Positions 1-11,890 are shown, numbered from the stretch's first letter. The stretch is DNA of 64,000 nt from Chrysaora quinquecirrha (GCA_014526335.1 JACTAT010000006.1:6562034-6626033), one strand, 5' to 3'. Made by a program: numbers and translations. Notes: generated from the letters alone by a model not told the origin.

Positions 1-6
1 CGTATT

Positions 7-1130
7 TCATCTGTCCTTCGAAACTTTCCACATCTGCAAAGTGATATCTTCGAAGGAGGAGTTTTGCTGTGTTGTTTCTGCGGATATGTCTCTAGATAAT
101 GTGTCTGCTTTCACATTCTCTTGCCCAGGTACATACTGGATGGAGTAGTCGAACTCTTTCAGTTCTCCAATCCATCTGCCAAATTTACCACGGGGGTCTT
201 TCTGGTTACGCAAATGTGTCAACGGGAAATGTTCTGATTTTTAAATAAAACGAGTTCCTGTTAAATAGACACGCCAATGACGCGTTGCAAGGATTAGAGC
301 GAAGGCCTCCTTCGTAGTAGTCGACCAATTTTGTTGTGACAGTTGCAATGCTGTAGAAAAGTAGGCGACCGGATGTAATTCACCATCATCAGCCTTTTGT
401 GAAAAAATCCCACCAATTGCGTAATTGCTGGCGTCAACTTCCACCAGGAATTCCTCTTGTAAGTTAGGAAATTTTAAGACAGGATCTGATAATAGCGTTT
501 GTTTGAGTGCATTGAAGTCGTCGGTCCAGATTAACGGTAATTTGTCACTCGTCAGGCGATTCAACCGTTCAGCAATTTTTGCGAAGTCATGAATAAACGC
601 TCTATAGAACCCTGCTAAGCCTAAGAATCCCTTGAGCTCCTTCTTTGTTGCTGGTTGCTTAAAATTCGAAATTGCTTCTGTTAAACGAGACTGAGGGCGA
701 ATGCCAGATTTAGAAAGTTCGAAACCCAAAAAGTCTACTTTACGACTTGCAAACACAAATTTGGAGAGCTTTAATGATATGCTAGATTCTCTTAACTTTT
801 GGAAGACCATTTCAAGGCTTTGCAAGTGTTCTTCAAAGGTATCGCTGAAAATTAAAATGTCATGCATGTACGCTAGGACTCTTTCTGCTCATAGTCAATA
901 GAAAATTTTTTCTATTGACTATGTTCTGCTGGTAGACCTGATAAGCTTTTGTCCATCATTCTTTGGTACGTTGCGCACGCATTGCAGAGACCATAAGGCA
1001 TCACATTGAATTCAAACTTCCCTCGCTGAACTGCAAATGCAGTCTTTTCTCTGTCCTCTTCTTTCAATGGAATTGACCAGTAAGCCGACGCAGCATCTAA
1101 TGTCGTCCAGTATTGAGAGCCGTGCATCTT
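7..1130 (-). pseudogene. Gypsy reverse transcriptase palm/thumb, RNase H and connection
   Basis: On the minus strand the RT palm reads WTTLDAASAYWSI and later MPYGLCNACATYQRMMD (1127-912). After a 34-bp insertion the frame resumes with the catalytic box, here YMHDILIF instead of Y-x-DD, so the first Asp of the pair is His. The thumb (KELKGFLGLAGFYRAFI) and RNase H (VEVDASNYAIGG, TKEAFALI) follow. An in-frame TAA at 243-241 separates RNase H from the connection region (PRGKFGRWIGELKEFDY, 222-7). The altered catalytic box and the stop make this copy inactive as it stands. Family assignment is firm; the clade within Ty3/gypsy is not determined. Confidence 0.88.
890..923. mobile_element. 34-bp palindromic micro-MITE (terminal repeats only)
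   Basis: The sequence runs CATAGTCAATAGAAAA then TTTTTTCTATTGACTATG: two inverted copies of the same terminus with nothing between them. It is flanked by perfect 7-bp direct repeats TTCTGCT (883-889 and 924-930). Taking out the insert plus one repeat restores the gypsy RT reading frame, which proves insertion. The terminus matches the ends of the 1999-bp element at 1138-3136. Confidence 0.9.
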
Positions 1131-1137
1131 ATCTAAA

Positions 1138-3136
1138 CATAGTCAATAGAATAAACACTGGTCTGGAAGCCTATTGTTATAGGTTATTGTTCGGGTTTTT
1201 TTCAGTCACGTGATCGAAAAGTGTGCATTGCGACGCCTTAGCAACAAAGAAAGTACTGTGAAACCATAAGTAAAGGACAATTGCTACGAACTTTTTCGAT
1301 GTTTCTGCTTCGATATTGAGGAATACTACTAATTTTTTAATTTATTGAATGGCAAATGTCACCGAGAGAACATCAGACGAAGTAAACATGCCTTAAAAAA
1401 AGAAAACCCGCTTAACACACGAAAGCAAATCAAATCCAAAAAGCCCGGGGAGGAACAGTACTGTTCTTGATATAATTTCACTACAGCTATATGCCGCCGA
1501 AGAGGGCGTTTCCCGCTACTCAAGGGGTCGTTTTCTGGCATTCTTAAGGGCGTGGTTCTTAAATTTTTTCTGGGGGCAAACCCCCAGACCCCCATACTTT
1601 GCTCGCTTAGCTCGCTAGTCCACCCCACTCTTTAGCGGCTGGCGCCGCCCCTGAGTGAAAATGAGAAATGAGGCCTAAAAGTCTTTTTACTCTCATATTC
1701 CACTTATATTCCCCATATTTAGGGTTATGTGTCTAAAGTGTAAGTGGGTCTTGGTGAGTTTGTAAAATCTCGACGGCAGAAAATGGGGGGGGGAATTCAC
1801 TATAAATCAAACTATCGTTTCATTACACAAGGTTGTTTTCATCAGGCCCGGAAAATACAAAACTCGCTCAACGCCACCCCAAAATGAGGGTAGAAAATTA
1901 GAAAACAACGTTACGTCGTATCGTAAACGCATTCTCTAACGTTTTTTTCAAGACTTTGTTTTTGACAACATTAGTTGTATTTATTCCATTAGCACTGTCT
2001 GTTTACATCCGAAGCTCGCGTTGTCTTAGCCCGTTCTCTGAAAATTAGTATGCGAAATTTTTCAAAAAGTAAAGAAAGTTGGACTTGTTGTTTGGGCGTA
2101 TGTATTTGCGAATATAAACGAGCTTTCAAAAATGTTGCGATCCTTCTCCCGGTAGCTACTTTTACTCCAGAACACCATGCGAATATCGAGCGGTCTCAAC
2201 AAGTCGAAATTTTGATCCGCTAAAAGTATATTAAGTGTGACACAAAACCATGAAAAGTGCAGAAAATTTTAGAAAAAATGACGAAAAATAAGATGGTTTT
2301 TTTTTGCTTAATTTTTCAAGAGTTTAATGTCGAGGTATTTTAGCTAATTAAAACACCAGTATCCTGAACCCAGAACTGGGATCAACTCAGCTACTGAGCA
2401 CTGCAGAAGAGCGGAGTTACACGCTTTTTTTTATAAGGAACCTACCTCAAGGCCTAGTTCTTAAAGTTCCTTATTTTTGGGCCTCTTTTGAGTCAATTGT
2501 AGTTCCAAAAGTTCCTTAATAGTTCCTTAATTTTAAGTGCACATACAGTGGTCTTAACAATAAAAGAGAGACATTTGCATGTAAGCAAAGCTCGAGACTA
2601 CTCAAAGAAACATTGAATACATGCTTAACGTGCAATTTATGTGATTTTCGACTGCGAATGAATGGAAACGGCTTTCTAATTCTTGATTATTAGCAGTGAT
2701 AAAAGTATTCAACATTCAAAAGTTCCTTAATGATTTTCTCTTTAGTAGTATAAGTTCTTTAAATTTTCGGGCCTTCTACATGTAGGTTCTTTATAAAGTG
2801 GTTCCTTATAAAAAAAAAAGCGTGTATTCTAGGGAAAATTGTCTTGTGAAGTTCCAAAGTACTATTTTAATTTTTTATGACATCTCGATGTATCATTCTC
2901 TTCTATAAGTACAATAATTTGCATGTATTAAGATATATTTTTCAGCAAATCGATGTCCTAGTACATGTATTTCACTGTCATTGCCATTGGTTTTACACTA
3001 TTTGCGGCGTTGCTAAGGCGTTGCAATGCACAGTTTTTGATCACGTGACAGCTTTTTCACACTGACTCAAGCTCTACGAGCGAACAATAGACCGAAACAA
3101 TAGGCTTCCAGACCAGTGTTTATTCTATTGACTATG
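1138..3136. mobile_element. 1999-bp non-autonomous TIR transposon, 7-bp TSD (P-like?)
   Basis: The left end CATAGTCAATAGAATAAACA and the inverted right end match perfectly for about 41 bp, then imperfectly for roughly 110-120 bp. Shared inner blocks include the CACGTGATC region and the GCAACGCCTTAGCAAC-like block (near 1230 and 3020). Perfect 7-bp direct repeats ATCTAAA flank it (1131-1137, 3137-3143); removal of one copy plus the element rejoins the gypsy RT frame. No transposase ORF is visible. A CA start and a 7-bp duplication would fit the P superfamily (known to make 7-8 bp duplications); this is inference. The interior holds a second element (2420-2824) and, near 1490-1640, a G/C-rich segment resembling 60395-60480. 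Confidence 0.9.
2420..2824. mobile_element. 405-bp TA-flanked MITE nested in the 1999-bp element
   Basis: The ends are inverted: CACGCTTTTTTTTATAAGGA on the left and TCCTTATAAAAAAAAAAGCGTG on the right. TA dinucleotides flank both ends (2418-2419, 2825-2826). Short ends and a TA duplication fit the Tc1/mariner group. There is no coding potential. It gives a third level of nesting (gypsy, 1999-bp element, this element). Confidence 0.72.
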
Positions 3137-3143
3137 ATCTAAA

Positions 3144-3430
3144 ACATCACGGATGTGAGGTAATGGATACGTATCCTTTTTGGTTGCGTCGTTTAAACCC
3201 CGAAAATCACAAACGAAGCGAGTGGAACTGTCTTTCTTCTTAACTAGGATAATAGGTGAGTTCCAAGGGGAAGACGAGGGCGAATGATACAATTGCTGAG
3301 CATTTCTTTGATTTGTTTGTCGATTTCGTCATTCCAAGCATGTGGAACTCTATGTGGCTTTCTCTTCACTGGTAAAGCATCTTCGGCAATAATTCTGTGT
3401 AATGTTTTCTACTAAGGCTGGCTTTTTCAG
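3144..3430 (-). pseudogene. Gypsy reverse transcriptase, N-terminal part
   Basis: Minus-strand translation near 3290-3144 reads SPWNSPIILVKKKD, FVCDFRGLND and YPLPHIRDVLD, the fingers and first palm motifs of Ty3/gypsy RT. It is directly continuous with 1130 once the 1999-bp insertion and one 7-bp duplicate are removed. Frames further right (3300-3430) are interrupted. Confidence 0.82.
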
Positions 3431-3849
3431 GTTTGAAGCAAATATTCCATGATATTCGTTAACGAGCGAATATAATCGCTGAGGACAGATCGGTCCCTAG
3501 CGAACAATCGGATGCAGAGATCGAGGAGCATTCAGCTGCAATATTGGTACCTGGTTGAACAGTGTCATGAATTGGGTCGAGATTACCAATGCACTTTCGA
3601 CTGCTGAGTACTACAGTATGGTGCCCTGTATTCAACAGGCTTAACTGAAGACCCCGTGAAGATTCGGGATAACTCTACATCTCAAGGCATAGACCCCTGG
3701 TGTCTGAACAAGCTCTTGAGGTTCGAAATCCATTGTGAGTAATGCTACTCAATTGTGACATTTAACGTTGACGACAGTTTTTGAGCGGCTTGCTAATTTA
3801 ACTGTTTCTTTAAGTCGAGCGATTTCCTGTTTCTTGACATTTACGCATT

Positions 3850-4460
3850 TCATATACACGTTTTTCCTAACTTGATTTCATGTTTGGCGAAATTAAACTC
3901 GACAGAAAGGAATTTAAAAATAAAATCCCGTCCTAATATCACATTGTTGTAAGTTTTCGAGTTTAATACTTTGAAATTTTGCTTTAAAGTCGACCCCATG
4001 ATTGATAAATTCAAGTCAACGCAACCCGTAATGTCAATAATTTTCCCTGATGCGTCAATGATACTATATTTGGAGGTTTCGATCTTGTTAGCTATATACG
4101 TCAAACATTTCTAGGGTTCCCGTATCGATACTGTAACAGAGCAACTCGCACCAGAGTCTAGTAAAAAGTTAATCTGTTTATTTCCACATTCAAAGTTTAC
4201 AACTGCAGAAAAGTCATTTAAAAGAGTCTCTGGTCCATATAGTCATTGGGACTTAGGGCATTGTTTGTCCCATGAATCTTGACCACGGTTGCCACAGGTC
4301 TGACAAAAGCGTGTTGGTCATTCTCGCACCAATTTTTCTGGACTTTGGCATGCACGGCATTTTCTGTTTTGCTGACGTGGATTAAAATTATTTCTGCTTG
4401 GCTGCCTCTTTTTCTAACCCCTTTGGCCTCTGAAGGGGCGATTTTGTACGTAATTCGCAC
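3850..4460 (-). pseudogene. Gypsy aspartic protease with degenerate zinc knuckle
   Basis: The retropepsin active site DSGAS reads on the minus strand at about 4160-4145, preceded by a hydrophobic strand (INFLL). The flap and C-terminal ILGRDFI motif lies at about 3930 (frame 4104-3850). Upstream, around 4320-4260, a knuckle-like CQTCGNRGQDSWDKQC is visible in another frame, with Gln where CCHC knuckles have His. Frames do not join between the two blocks, so the region is decayed. Confidence 0.75.
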
Positions 4461-4571
4461 TTCTAGTTTCTCTGTTTGCCTCCTGAGGTGCGAGTGAGAC
4501 GTCTTTCAATTGTTGAATAACTTTCTCTGTCACTAAAATGGCTATATTAAAGCAATGAAATAAGCATTCGA

Positions 4572-4617
4572 CCAATCAGCTTTGGTTGGCAGATTTTTGC
4601 CAACCAGAGCTGATTGG
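4572..4617. repeat. Perfect-length hairpin, 20-bp arms
   Basis: The arms CCAATCAGCTTTGGTTGGCA and TGCCAACCAGAGCTGATTGG pair with one mismatch around a 6-base loop (GATTTT). It lies just beyond the gypsy remains. It may be the palindromic end of a small foldback or MITE; no duplication was recognised. Confidence 0.7.
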
Positions 4618-4639
4618 TTGTTAAACAAAAGGCATACAA

Positions 4640-7600
4640 AAGATTTACAGCTTGGGTTCGTTTGAAAAAGAGGCCAGTACAAGCTTTCGTTCATTATTGC
4701 GCAGACTCTACCCTCTCACACGCAGGCTATCATAGCACCACACAATTGACTTTTAGTTATGCTTCTTCGAGGCGATGATTCTGTTTCCGCTGTTTCAAGT
4801 TCTGCCATCATGCTGGGAAAAATTTGCATGAACCGTAGGAAGTTTTGGTTTCTCTGACATATTTGCCACCTTTTTAAATTTTATTTTTGTTAAAAGACTA
4901 ATTTAGTTTGATATTCGTTTTGTTCGATTTCTTTGCTACACGTCCTCCACATCACCCTTTTCACAAAGCTGTAAAAATTCTTCTCTAGCATTGCGAAATA
5001 TTGTTTTTTTGTTTGCAAACATTTTGCGGTAGACTCAAGTTTGCCAAGAAATCTGTTCTCAAACTATTTCCATAATTTTGTATTATTTTACTTGCTTCTC
5101 TCTTTAGTTTTGTTACTACAGCCCCATTGGCACGACGAACTTTCTTGTTTTTATTTCCATTCTTCGCTTACCAGCTGTGTTTTCGATTTCAATTTTTCAG
5201 ATTTCTTGTCGTTCCAATTTCCTTCTCGATGCTTCATGCCCCACGTTGGTCGCCATTTGTTGTAGGGAGTGGGTCTTCTTTTTTGACATGAATGTATCCA
5301 ACTTTGCGTACTTTGAATCCATTGCTAACCTTACTTTGACGTACACGAGGAGACTGTGCCTGAAATATCGGAAGGCTCAACACATTTTCCAGAGTTTCTA
5401 ATATTCATTTTCCAGAGTTTCTAATATTGATTTTCCAGAGTTTCTAATCTACATTTGCTAATAGGCAAATGTTGATTCTTCATTAGGCCTCTCCACTATA
5501 TACCTCTTATAAGATCTATCGATAATATTTTCGGAATACACCAAAGAAATTTCGTATCGGCTTGCTGTTTCCACAAATACATCCCACCCTCATTATGCCA
5601 ATCTCGGATTTGGATTATGAAAACCCACCTTTTTACTGAACTAATTATCTCGTATCCTATTGTTTGATTTCTAAGATTTTCTTGAATCTTGTTGCCCATT
5701 ATAATTCCACACCCTTTTTGATAAAATTTATTTAAGTCTAGTAAAAGAATCTATTCCTTTTATTGTTGATTAAGTCACAGCGCAGATAGATACCGTATGA
5801 ATACAATCCTCATAAGAAGCAGACTAACGAGTTCGGATTTCCAGACAACCAATGTTTTTTATTTCTTTTCAAAGATTCTATCTTTGCGTGAATTTTAAGG
5901 GTTACGATTGCTCTGGCAGATCTGCTTGTCAGATGTTCACAGTTCTCAGGTTACAGGAAAAGGTAGCTAAATTCTTTGTTCGATTGCGATTCTGTTACCT
6001 TTCAAATCATGTGATATGTTGTGATAAGTAGCATGATACTAGTAATTTTAATTTTAATAAATATAGTTTGAATAAATATAGTTTTGAATAAATATTCGTG
6101 TTATACTAAGTGCATTCGAACCTAGAATTTCTGAATCTTTTCTTGCTTAATGATTTAAATTTCCCAACAGAACCAACAAACCACGCTTTTTGGTTTTCTC
6201 CTCGGTCTTTGCAAAAAGTATGTTAACTTGGAATCTGCTGTTGTTTCAGGGAGTCGTGTTTTAGCTTGAGTCTAGCTCTTTAAATACTTTTTAAAGTTGT
6301 TTCTGGAACGATTTGAAGCATAGTTACTATGTTTGAAGTCGTTATCTAACGGATTTGAAATGTCTGTCTTTCCCGATCTTCAAGTCTCAGGTCTGAGTAA
6401 TGAAACCCTTTTTTTAAAACTTTTTTTTTGAAAAGGGATCTTCAGATCCCGGCAATGTCTTGCATTGTAAGAAGAATTCAAAATCTTTATTAAGGTCATG
6501 ATGTTCCTTCCGTAATGGATAACATTTTTAACGGTCATCCAGGAACAAGACCAGTTGTCAATAATTCTCGCATTTTGATTATTGATAGAGGCGTCTTTGA
6601 GAGCGTTACAAGCTTTTTTATCTAAGTTTAACATGCAAGATTGCAATGAAGCCGGTTTTCCACTAGCCTCATTTTTCCGCGCGTAGCGGAGTGGCTATTG
6701 TTTTTGAAACAACGCACGCAGGTGAAAGGATTCTCAGTTTCCACTAGGAATCAGGCACTAATGACTTTGTGTAAAAAGCTTTCGATCAATTTGAGGAAAA
6801 TTTGAAGTCGATCCGACTTTCAAAAACCCGCGGAGTGGGGCGTTGGGAAGCGACCATTGTTATAAATAACAATGCAAATACAAAAGCCGCTCTGCTACAC
6901 GAGGAAAAATCAGCCTAGTGGAATACTGGCTAAATAACACAGATGACTTTCAACTGACCAAATCGGCTAACGTTATTTTTCCCAATTGAGGTCACAAGGC
7001 CATACTCTTAAGGAGATTTTTCTTTTAATTGAATTCCGAATTTTGTGCCATGAAAAGCGTGGTTCGAGCTCTGAATTTGACAACGAACCAATGTTGCCTC
7101 AAGTGTATGACCATGCGACCTGAAATGGGTGTAAACAACGTTAGTCGATTTGGTCTATGGGAGCATAGTATGCACTACAAAGCAGGGAGCCCGGAGGGAG
7201 GGAGGGAGAGGGAACGAAGTATTGTCCTGATTTGTGAAGGATATGTAATTATCAGCTTCGTGCGCTCTCCGAGTAATTTCGGATGTGCTGTTGACGACCA
7301 AGACGGGATAAATTGGCGTTTTTAAAAATTAGTTCCGCATTGAGCTACAATTATGTAATCTTATCTTTTTGCAACGGACTTTCGGATCTATAAAACGTGT
7401 TCGAAAGGTAGTTCAAAATCGGACTATATTAAGATTAAGTATACCAAATTGTACCTCACTACATTTCATTTTTGCTGGGCTTTTCTTTGTTTTCCTCCTA
7501 GGGAGAATCAGATCTAACGCTTCCCATTCCCTTCCCGCCCTTTTGACTCCCTGCTACAAAGTTGCTGCGTTCACCGCTTCTATTTTAGATGTACATGTAC

Positions 7601-8199
7601 ATGTAATTTAACATGCTTTGTAAATAGATGTAACGTTAAGCCCTCCGATAAATGTTTATAACAGTTATTGAGGAAGATCTTCAACACAAACAAAAATGAA
7701 AGCTTTTCTCTTTATGTATTCATATAGTTTTAATGCTGCGAATTATTCGATACTCAATTATACTTCTTTCATTGCATTTTAAATATGTAATTCATTTTGA
7801 ATTGATAATGCTTATGGATTTATTGTTTTATTTTCGTCTTTTCTGCGATATTTCATCATTCTAGATAATAATGTACGTAACTTTAATTCTTCACGTTTCC
7901 TGTGCATTTGCTCTCGTCCAATTCTTCCATTATACCATGCAGGACCTTGATTCTTTCTGTCCATTCTTTCGATTCCCATGTCACGGCCAATCCTGCCGTT
8001 GTACCAGTTTTGATCATTGTCCGAAGATTGCTCTATTGGATAAGAAATATTTGTGAACAGTTAGAATGAGACGTCAGGAATGAGAAACTAGATCTTGAAT
8101 AAAGAAATAAATCACAACCAAAGTTATGAATAAGCATAGACTTTGCATATCAACATATTGACTATTTTTCTTCCTTTCCTAAATGTTCTTTACGGAATC
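4640..8199. other. No convincing gene; minor tandem repeats
   Basis: Only short ORFs without recognisable domains or splice-consistent partners are seen. At 5384-5450 a 23-bp unit (ATTTTCCAGAGTTTCTAATATT-like) is repeated three times. A GGGA-rich stretch is at 7195-7215, and GTACATGTACATGTA lies near 7592. Confidence 0.5.
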
Positions 8200-8450
8200 A
8201 ATGACTTCCCTCAATGATACTTAGCATCCACGATACCTAACTTCCTCTATACACTGGTGTAATGATATCCCTCCACGATACTTAACTTCCTCTAGACTCT
8301 ATTATACCTCCCTTATACTGGTGTTGTGATATCCCTCCACGATACTTAACATTCTCTTTTATTGTATGATGATATCCCTCCACGATACTTAACAACCTCT
8401 ATGCTGGCTTTGATGATATTACTCCACGACCCTTTCCTCCTTTCCTCTAT
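8200..8450. repeat. Degenerate tandem repeat, about 60-bp period
   Basis: Four to five imperfect copies share the core TGATATCCCTCCACGATACT followed by TAAC and a CCTCTA-type stretch. Spacers vary in length (about 50-70 bp), so the array is old. Confidence 0.7.
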
Positions 8451-8825
8451 ACAAATCTTAAATTGGTAAAATTACCTGGATCCCTGGACATGGACCCAGA
8501 ATGCTAAGAAAGTAGTTTTTACGCCAGGTCCTATCTAAATTCCAAACTCTTTTGTAACAACGCAGTGTTACGAACTCAAAATTAGAGAATCTATTGCGAT
8601 TCAGCGTGAAAGAATAAAACGATTAGGCAAGCAAGAATAACTGAAAACTGTAACTAATCCTGCACTTTTATGCTGAACTTCTTGTCTATTTACTGATGAT
8701 CGTTTTTTAATGGCATTTTATAGTCAATAATAAATCACATAACCTTTTTGTGACTAAACCAATTCATATCAATTATTAAGAACGAGAAGTTGCAAAAAAG
8801 TCGCTTTGTTGTCTTACTTAAGCCG

Positions 8826-9008
8826 CTTTTGGCACCATATGCACTAGCAACTTTCTTACATTCTTCTAAGGATTAAGCGAATTTACACCTTGATACGCAG
8901 TGTACATAATCGATTTTAGGGACCATATACACTAGCAACTTTCTTACATTTTTCTACAGATTATGCGAATTAACACCTTGATGCGCAGTGTACATGGTCG
9001 ATTTTGGC
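8826..9008 (+). repeat. Tandem duplication, ~100-bp unit, ACCATATRCACTAGCAAC
   Basis: Two head-to-tail copies (about 8826-8925 and 8926-9008) share ACCATATGCACTAGCAACTT / ACCATATACACTAGCAACTT, a TTAAG/TTATGCGAATT block and GATRCGCAGTGTACAT. The unit end is inverted relative to GTAGTGTATATGGGCCC at about 11190 and 11480, suggesting one family of TIR-bearing repeats across 8826-11490. Confidence 0.7.
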
Positions 9009-9656
9009 CCTTTGCACACTAGACCTAAAATTCTGCCAAATTCTACCAGACAGTGGGGCGCATTTGCTAATTATTCAGTTCCGACTATAAATTCCTGATG
9101 CACTGAAATAGTCTCTGTCAATCATTTCGATTTCTGATGATAGATTTGATAGGGTGTACCGTAATGTCCTAGAAGAATTCTTTCTTTCTTTTTTCACCCT
9201 CAACGCACCGACTTATATTTATTTTGAAATTGCCTATTTTTCGATGTTCAGTGAATGACAAGAATCCGAATTCTCTGACTTTAGCTCTTCAGAATATTGT
9301 TGAATAAATAGTCTAACATATGCAGATAATAGCGACATCATTCTTTGCATTCTACCCTGGCGGCTTTGCTCCAGCAAATGGAAAACGATCATAAAAAAGC
9401 ATGTAAAACTCTTCATCCGACATTTTGTTACGAGAACGAATGAAAAAAGCAAGAAAATGTCGCGTCAGATCCGTGATGACATTTGGCAGAAATAAGGGCA
9501 GCTCGGGAGCTGCCCATATTTAATTTGGCGGCCTGTCTCATCCTTACTAGAATTTATGGATGGCAGAAAATGCAAAAAAGTCCTTGCACACTAGGAAAAA
9601 AGGTGTTAATTTGTTAATCTTTACTAAAATTTGGAAAAGTACTCTAGTGTGCAAAG

Positions 9657-11490
9657 GCCCTTTAGGAAATTTTCCTTACTTTTTTCACAAGTAAGGAACA
9701 AAGGGCCGACCAATTAAGTTAGGGATGCTCTCGAGCATCCCTTATTTTCTAAGTCTTTTGTTTTCTAAATGATTCCTGTCATCGCAGATTAAAATGTTCA
9801 CAAACTCTGTAGACTTTAAGAAAAATCCAATTATCAAAACCGTCACCCAGGGTCCAAATAATTGACAGCCAAAATGGCATACCGTAAAAACCAGACCCTA
9901 GGACGTGAGACCCCTGAGACCTTTAGGACCATTAAGTACTGGCATCAAAAAGGACCGTTAACACCAAAGGGTATTCGCCTTCTAAGAACAATAGAAGATC
10001 GCAGTAGGCTGTCAGTCCGGGTTTTCTTAGTAGTGGTACTTCCGCTATTTGGCTGCCTGCCTTCTTTTGCGTCTCTCAGTCAATACTTTTTTTAATTAAT
10101 CTTTGTTGTTTGAATAGCCAACTGTCGGCCCAAATAAAAACATTTGTTTTCAGTTTAATGCAATTTTTAAGCATCGATAGATTCTGGATTGTTGAGATAT
10201 TATCTTGAGATATTATTCTGGAACTAGATTCTGGGTTCTTGAGATATTATCAAGCTGTGCAGCCATCGTAGCCGCTTTTCATTCAAATCCATAAACTTAC
10301 ATATTGCATTGCGAGGCAAAACGAAGAATCAAAAGTCTTGTTTTGGTCTGGTTTGCTTTTGCGCATTTCAAGAAATCGAACAGAGGGGCGATTCAGTCCT
10401 TGAAAATCTCGTACACCCTTGCTTGGAAAGCTATCATTTTTACTGAAATCTTTGGAAATCCTGTTGTCTTAGTAAAAATCTCGTACATCTTTTTGAAATG
10501 TGAAATATCCCTCGAATCGAAAGACATTAATAACTAGATGTTCTTGATTTGACAAGTAAAAAAAATGGAGCTTCTTGCGAAAGTCACTCGGTCGAAAGTC
10601 AATAGTACCCTCACCCTCAAGTTTTCTACTGGCTTTTTTCTCGCTGTGCTGTCCACCAAAACATAACAAACCGCCTCAAGTCCCTTCAAATCAAGCCAAT
10701 TTTCGACATGTGCTCTGGGTCTTATCATGCTGTAATAAATAGAAGTCGACAGTTAATCTATTCTCTCAAAACTTATTTTGTTTTGATCGCTACATAAAAA
10801 TTGTTCTAGCCAAAAAAGAAATCCCAAGAAATGTCTTCCCTGCAATAAAGCATAGCTCTCAGACAGTGATTCAAACAACAAAAATTCAATAATAAAAAAT
10901 ATTGACTACTGAGAGAAGGCAGGCAGCCAAATAGCGGAAGTACCACTACTAAGAAAAACCGGACTGACAGCCTACTGCGATCTCTATTGTTCTTAGAAGG
11001 CGAATACCCTCTGGTGTTAACGGTCCTTTTGATGTCAGTACTTAATGGTCCTAAAGTACTCAGGGGTCTCACGTCCTAGGGTCTGGTTTTTACGGTATGC
11101 CGTGCAAAATAGTTAGGTCGGAAACTCTGGAATTCACACTTCTTTGCTCTGCACCCTGCCGTGTTGGAAAGATTTTAAGTCGTAGTGTATATGGGCCCTT
11201 AGGAAATTTTCCTTACTTTTTTCACAAGTAAGAATCAAAGGGCCGACCAATCAAGTTAGGGAGGCTCGCGATTGTTTTCTTAATGATTTCTGTCATCGCA
11301 GATTAAAATGTTCACAAACTCTGTAGACTTTAAGAGAAATCCAGTTATCAAACCGTCACCAAGGGTCCGCATAATTGACAGGCGTTAATTTTCTATTTAG
11401 AAAAGTTAGGTCGGAAACTCTGGAATTCACACTTCTTTACTTTGCACCCTGCCCTGTAAGAATGATTTCAAGTCGTAGTGTATATGGGCC
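9657..11490. repeat. Two direct copies of a ~300-bp repeat, first copy interrupted
   Basis: Copy 1 is 9657-9875 plus 11105-11195; copy 2 is about 11196-11490, uninterrupted. Shared blocks in the same order are GGAAATTTTCCTTACTTTTT, AAAGGGCCGACCAA, TCATCGCAGATTAAAATG, ACAAACTCTGTAGACTTTAA, GTTAGGTCGGAAACTCTGG and GTAGTGTATATGGGCCC. The foldback element at 9876-11104 sits inside copy 1, so copy 2 shows roughly what the empty site looked like. Confidence 0.8.
9876..11104. mobile_element. Foldback-type element, ~245-bp inverted arms
   Basis: The left arm begins GGCATACCGTAAAAACCAGA and runs to about 10118. The right arm is its reverse complement from about 11101 back to about 10860, including the inverted blocks for GACGTGAGACCCCTGAG and AGTGGTACTTCCGCTATTTG. 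The roughly 740-bp centre has no recognisable coding. CAAAAT occurs next to the left end (9870-9875) and at 11105-11110, a possible 6-bp duplication if the right end carries three extra bases. Superfamily not assigned. Confidence 0.8.
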
Positions 11491-11890
11491 CCAAACGTAA
11501 CAAACTTAACACGTTGACTTGATAGTATTACCTTCATCTTTAATGTCACTATAAACATCCAAATTGTGTAATCTTCTGACAGGGTTTCTCTCATAATTCA
11601 TTTCTCCAATGTCCTTCTCTATTGATTCGATCCCATACGTGATTGTAGAATACAGTAATACTAATGGAAATATCTTCCAAACCATATGGCTGATATTTTT
11701 CATATTTAGCCTGTGATTAATTTAAAATTATCACTGAAAAAGGTTTTTATAACACTACATATTCAACATCACCTAAATGGTACGATTTCTAATGCATGTT
11801 AAGTGGTTAATTCAACAGTTACGTTACTACAAGAGCGAACATCGAAAAAAACATCAAATTGCATCATTGTTTGAATTTAGTTCCCTTTAA

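Larger units (their letters stand above)
1..4500 (-). mobile_element. Ty3/gypsy-like LTR retrotransposon, internal region, decayed
   Basis: Read on the minus strand, the order is a gag-like zinc knuckle (about 4340-4260), aspartic protease (4200-3850), reverse transcriptase (about 3430-3144 and 1130-870), then RNase H and connection domain (867-7). This is the Ty3/gypsy pol order; the integrase would lie left of the window. The reading frame is interrupted by two DNA transposon insertions (890-923 and 1138-3136), by stop codons and by frameshifts, so it is a dead copy. No LTR could be recognised; the right boundary near 4500 is where recognisable coding ends, not a seen element end. Confidence 0.85.

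Noticed and set aside
9862..11072. Two ORFs of similar sequence on opposite strands near 9862-10095 and 10806-11072
   Set aside because: They are the two inverted arms of the foldback element read in mirrored orientation.
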